Positions 62,466 through 64,000 of a stretch of DNA of 64,000 bases are shown here, one piece after another (the first letter of the stretch is position 1; each line of letters starts with the position of its first letter). This DNA is from Anthonomus grandis grandis (Eukaryota > Arthropoda > Insecta > Coleoptera > Curculionidae). The notes under the pieces are model-generated. The model was not told the DNA's origin, did not search any database, and saw only the letters and a list, made by a program, of their open reading frames with translations. Location: contig NC_065546.1 of assembly GCF_022605725.1 (NCBI RefSeq), forward strand, positions 47,674,227 to 47,738,226, in the 5' to 3' direction. The position numbers and the translations under genes were made by a program.

Positions 62466-64000
62466 TACCACCGTGGTGTCAAAGTACGCTATACTAACTA
62501 ATTTTTCAAGGTTCTTAAAATAAATTTAAATATTAGACAATTTATGGGGTACTTGAAACACTTTAAAGAATTTGTGGGCAATAGAAACTTGACTTTAGGA
62601 TAATTTTTTAACAAATCTGACTATTGTTAAATTAGTGTGACCATAAAATCCATTGTTTTTTAAACCGCTGATGTCGAAAATAAAGAAAATTCTAACCTTC
62701 GCTTGTAAAAACAAGTAAAAGCTAAATTAATTACTAATTCTTAAGTCAAAATATTTGAGTAAAAAAATAATCTTAAAAGAAAAGCAAAAGGGCTTTTAAA
62801 GCATTTTTAAATTTTTTTTATTGTTAATCTAGATACTAAAATATTGCTAATATTTATAAAAAAATGTGCAACAGAAAGCCATTCTTCGCTTAGTTTTTGC
62901 GTAACATACAATTGGGTAAATTTTATTTTAAACATGAACAATTTGTTTTATTTAAAAAATATTTACAAAATTGGAAAGGATCGTGATGCAAACCAAAATA
63001 TTTCGCTTGTAGTTGTTGTGAAGTGAACGGAGATATGCATCGAGTACTATACAATGTTGCATATTATTGATTGTATAAATTATTTGTGAAAAAAAATAGC
63101 CATAGCAGAGATTTTTTTCTGTTTTCTTCATTCTTAAACTTTTTGCATCAATTAAAAGTAAATAAATGGGTTGTTCATAAAGAAAACATTGCATAACTTC
63201 TGAATACGTATTAAATATAAATATAACGTAAGAAAACGCAATGTTGATCAAGTCAGTTCTAATGATAACCAGAGCGCCATAATTATGTTTCTAAGGAAGA
63301 AAAGTGAATTGACCTACTTAGGACCAACCCACAAATCATCAAATGATGCAATCATCGGAGTGTTCATATTCAGAACATATTATCTGCAATTAATCAACTG
63401 AAGAAGTGATTTTTTCACGAGTTGCTTTAGGCTAATTACTGATGGGTATGTAGTTTGGCTAAAAGGTTAGCTTTTTTTGTTGTATACAAGGTATCCCAGA
63501 CCCAATTAATTATTAATTTTTTGGTTACGGCAATCACAAATATTGCTAAAACCATGTTTTCAATTAATCCTAAATATGAAGTTGCGAAGCAAAAAATACT
63601 TATAGGCATTTGTGAGTCAAGAAAAAATCATAAACTTTAAAATGCTCTCATTTCAAGCTTGATATATCTTATTATAATAGTTATTCGATTATACTAGTTA
63701 ACCCAAGAAATTCTTATTTGGAAATTAACCAATAGTTTCGATGTTGGATACTGCTGTTATCCTCGTTTAGATCTTTTGCGTTTAATCGTCTGTGTATGTC
63801 TATATACCATATACTTACCATGCTATTATCTCATTCCGCAGAAAATTATTTGTAATTATTATATAAATTGGTAAAATAATATTTGCAGTATAAAGTTTCA
63901 TAATAAATAATAAGGTATTATTAGTTTGTACAAAATTTGTGGAAGTACGAACGTAGTCTTTTTTGGCACTAGTTTTCTCCTCATTAGTTACAAATATCAT
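62466..64000. other. No recognisable gene
   Basis: AT-rich DNA to the window end. At 63483-63500, ATACAAGGTATCCCAGACC resembles the terminal sequence of mariner-like copy d (ACAGGGTATCCCGAAAG) and could be one end of a related element, but no partner or coding part was found. Confidence 0.4.

Noticed and set aside
63483..63500. Sequence similar to the terminal motif of mariner-like copy d
   Set aside because: A single short match with no second end or coding part; not enough to call an element.
1..64000. LTR retrotransposons, CRISPR arrays, tRNA and rRNA genes
   Set aside because: No paired long terminal repeats, regular spacer arrays, tRNA B-box in a cloverleaf context or rRNA core sequence was seen. 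Visual inspection cannot exclude them, and a tRNAscan/Infernal/LTR search would settle it.

Overview
The window is AT-rich eukaryotic DNA (roughly three quarters A+T by eye). It has introns, almost no long open reading frames and many decayed transposable elements. The only intact-looking host coding sequence is insect-type gustatory receptor (GR) exons. Together with insect-typical elements (Penelope, jockey/CR1-like LINEs, Tc1/mariner-like elements with a DUF4817 head), this points to an insect. A beetle is possible but not shown. There are no operons, prokaryotic signals, CRISPR arrays or recognisable tRNA/rRNA genes.

Layout. 1-27 kb is intergenic or intronic DNA. It holds mariner-like relics (about 3.2-4.1 kb and 19.8-20.0 kb), LINE relics (7.65-8.79, 14.34-14.44, 14.87-15.76 and 22.64-23.05 kb), a cluster of old diverged repeats (10.28-12.17 kb) and a short CpG-rich island (20.95-21.10 kb).

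27.06-39.12 kb is the GR locus on the + strand. Two related long first exons (27060-27827 and 32054-32815) each carry their own ATG and transmembrane segments 1-5, and each ends at a phase-0 GTAAGT donor. One downstream phase-0 exon (38769-39119) carries the end of TM6 and TM7 with a GR C-terminal TY motif. Either first exon joins it in frame (372 or 370 aa), so the locus looks like one gene with alternative first exons and a shared last exon. The intron is full of repeats: two direct-repeat families, a diverged ~41-bp tandem repeat, a mariner-like relic and a 303-bp foldback.

39-64 kb is a transposon graveyard. It holds a jockey-like LINE (40.1-41.0 kb), a Penelope-like element with GIY-YIG remains (42.0-42.8 kb), an unrecognised broken coding region (47.25-47.96 kb, -), a (TA)44 microsatellite, a broken arthropod transposon-type ORF (48.26-49.83 kb, -), a LINE with gag-type zinc knuckles interrupted by a foldback element (52.25-54.23 kb), a LINE RT fragment with YADD (57.47-58.15 kb, -) and a DUF7869-type element with terminal inverted repeats and internal palindromic copies of the same motif (60.92-62.18 kb).

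The most interesting signals are three: the alternative-first-exon GR locus; hammerhead-ribozyme-like motifs of the minimal Penelope type at three places (38.07-38.11, 50.75-50.79 and 52.15-52.19 kb), one inside the foldback in the GR intron; and the repeat architecture of the DUF7869 element. All functional claims rest on reading the sequence by eye. No similarity search or folding was run.
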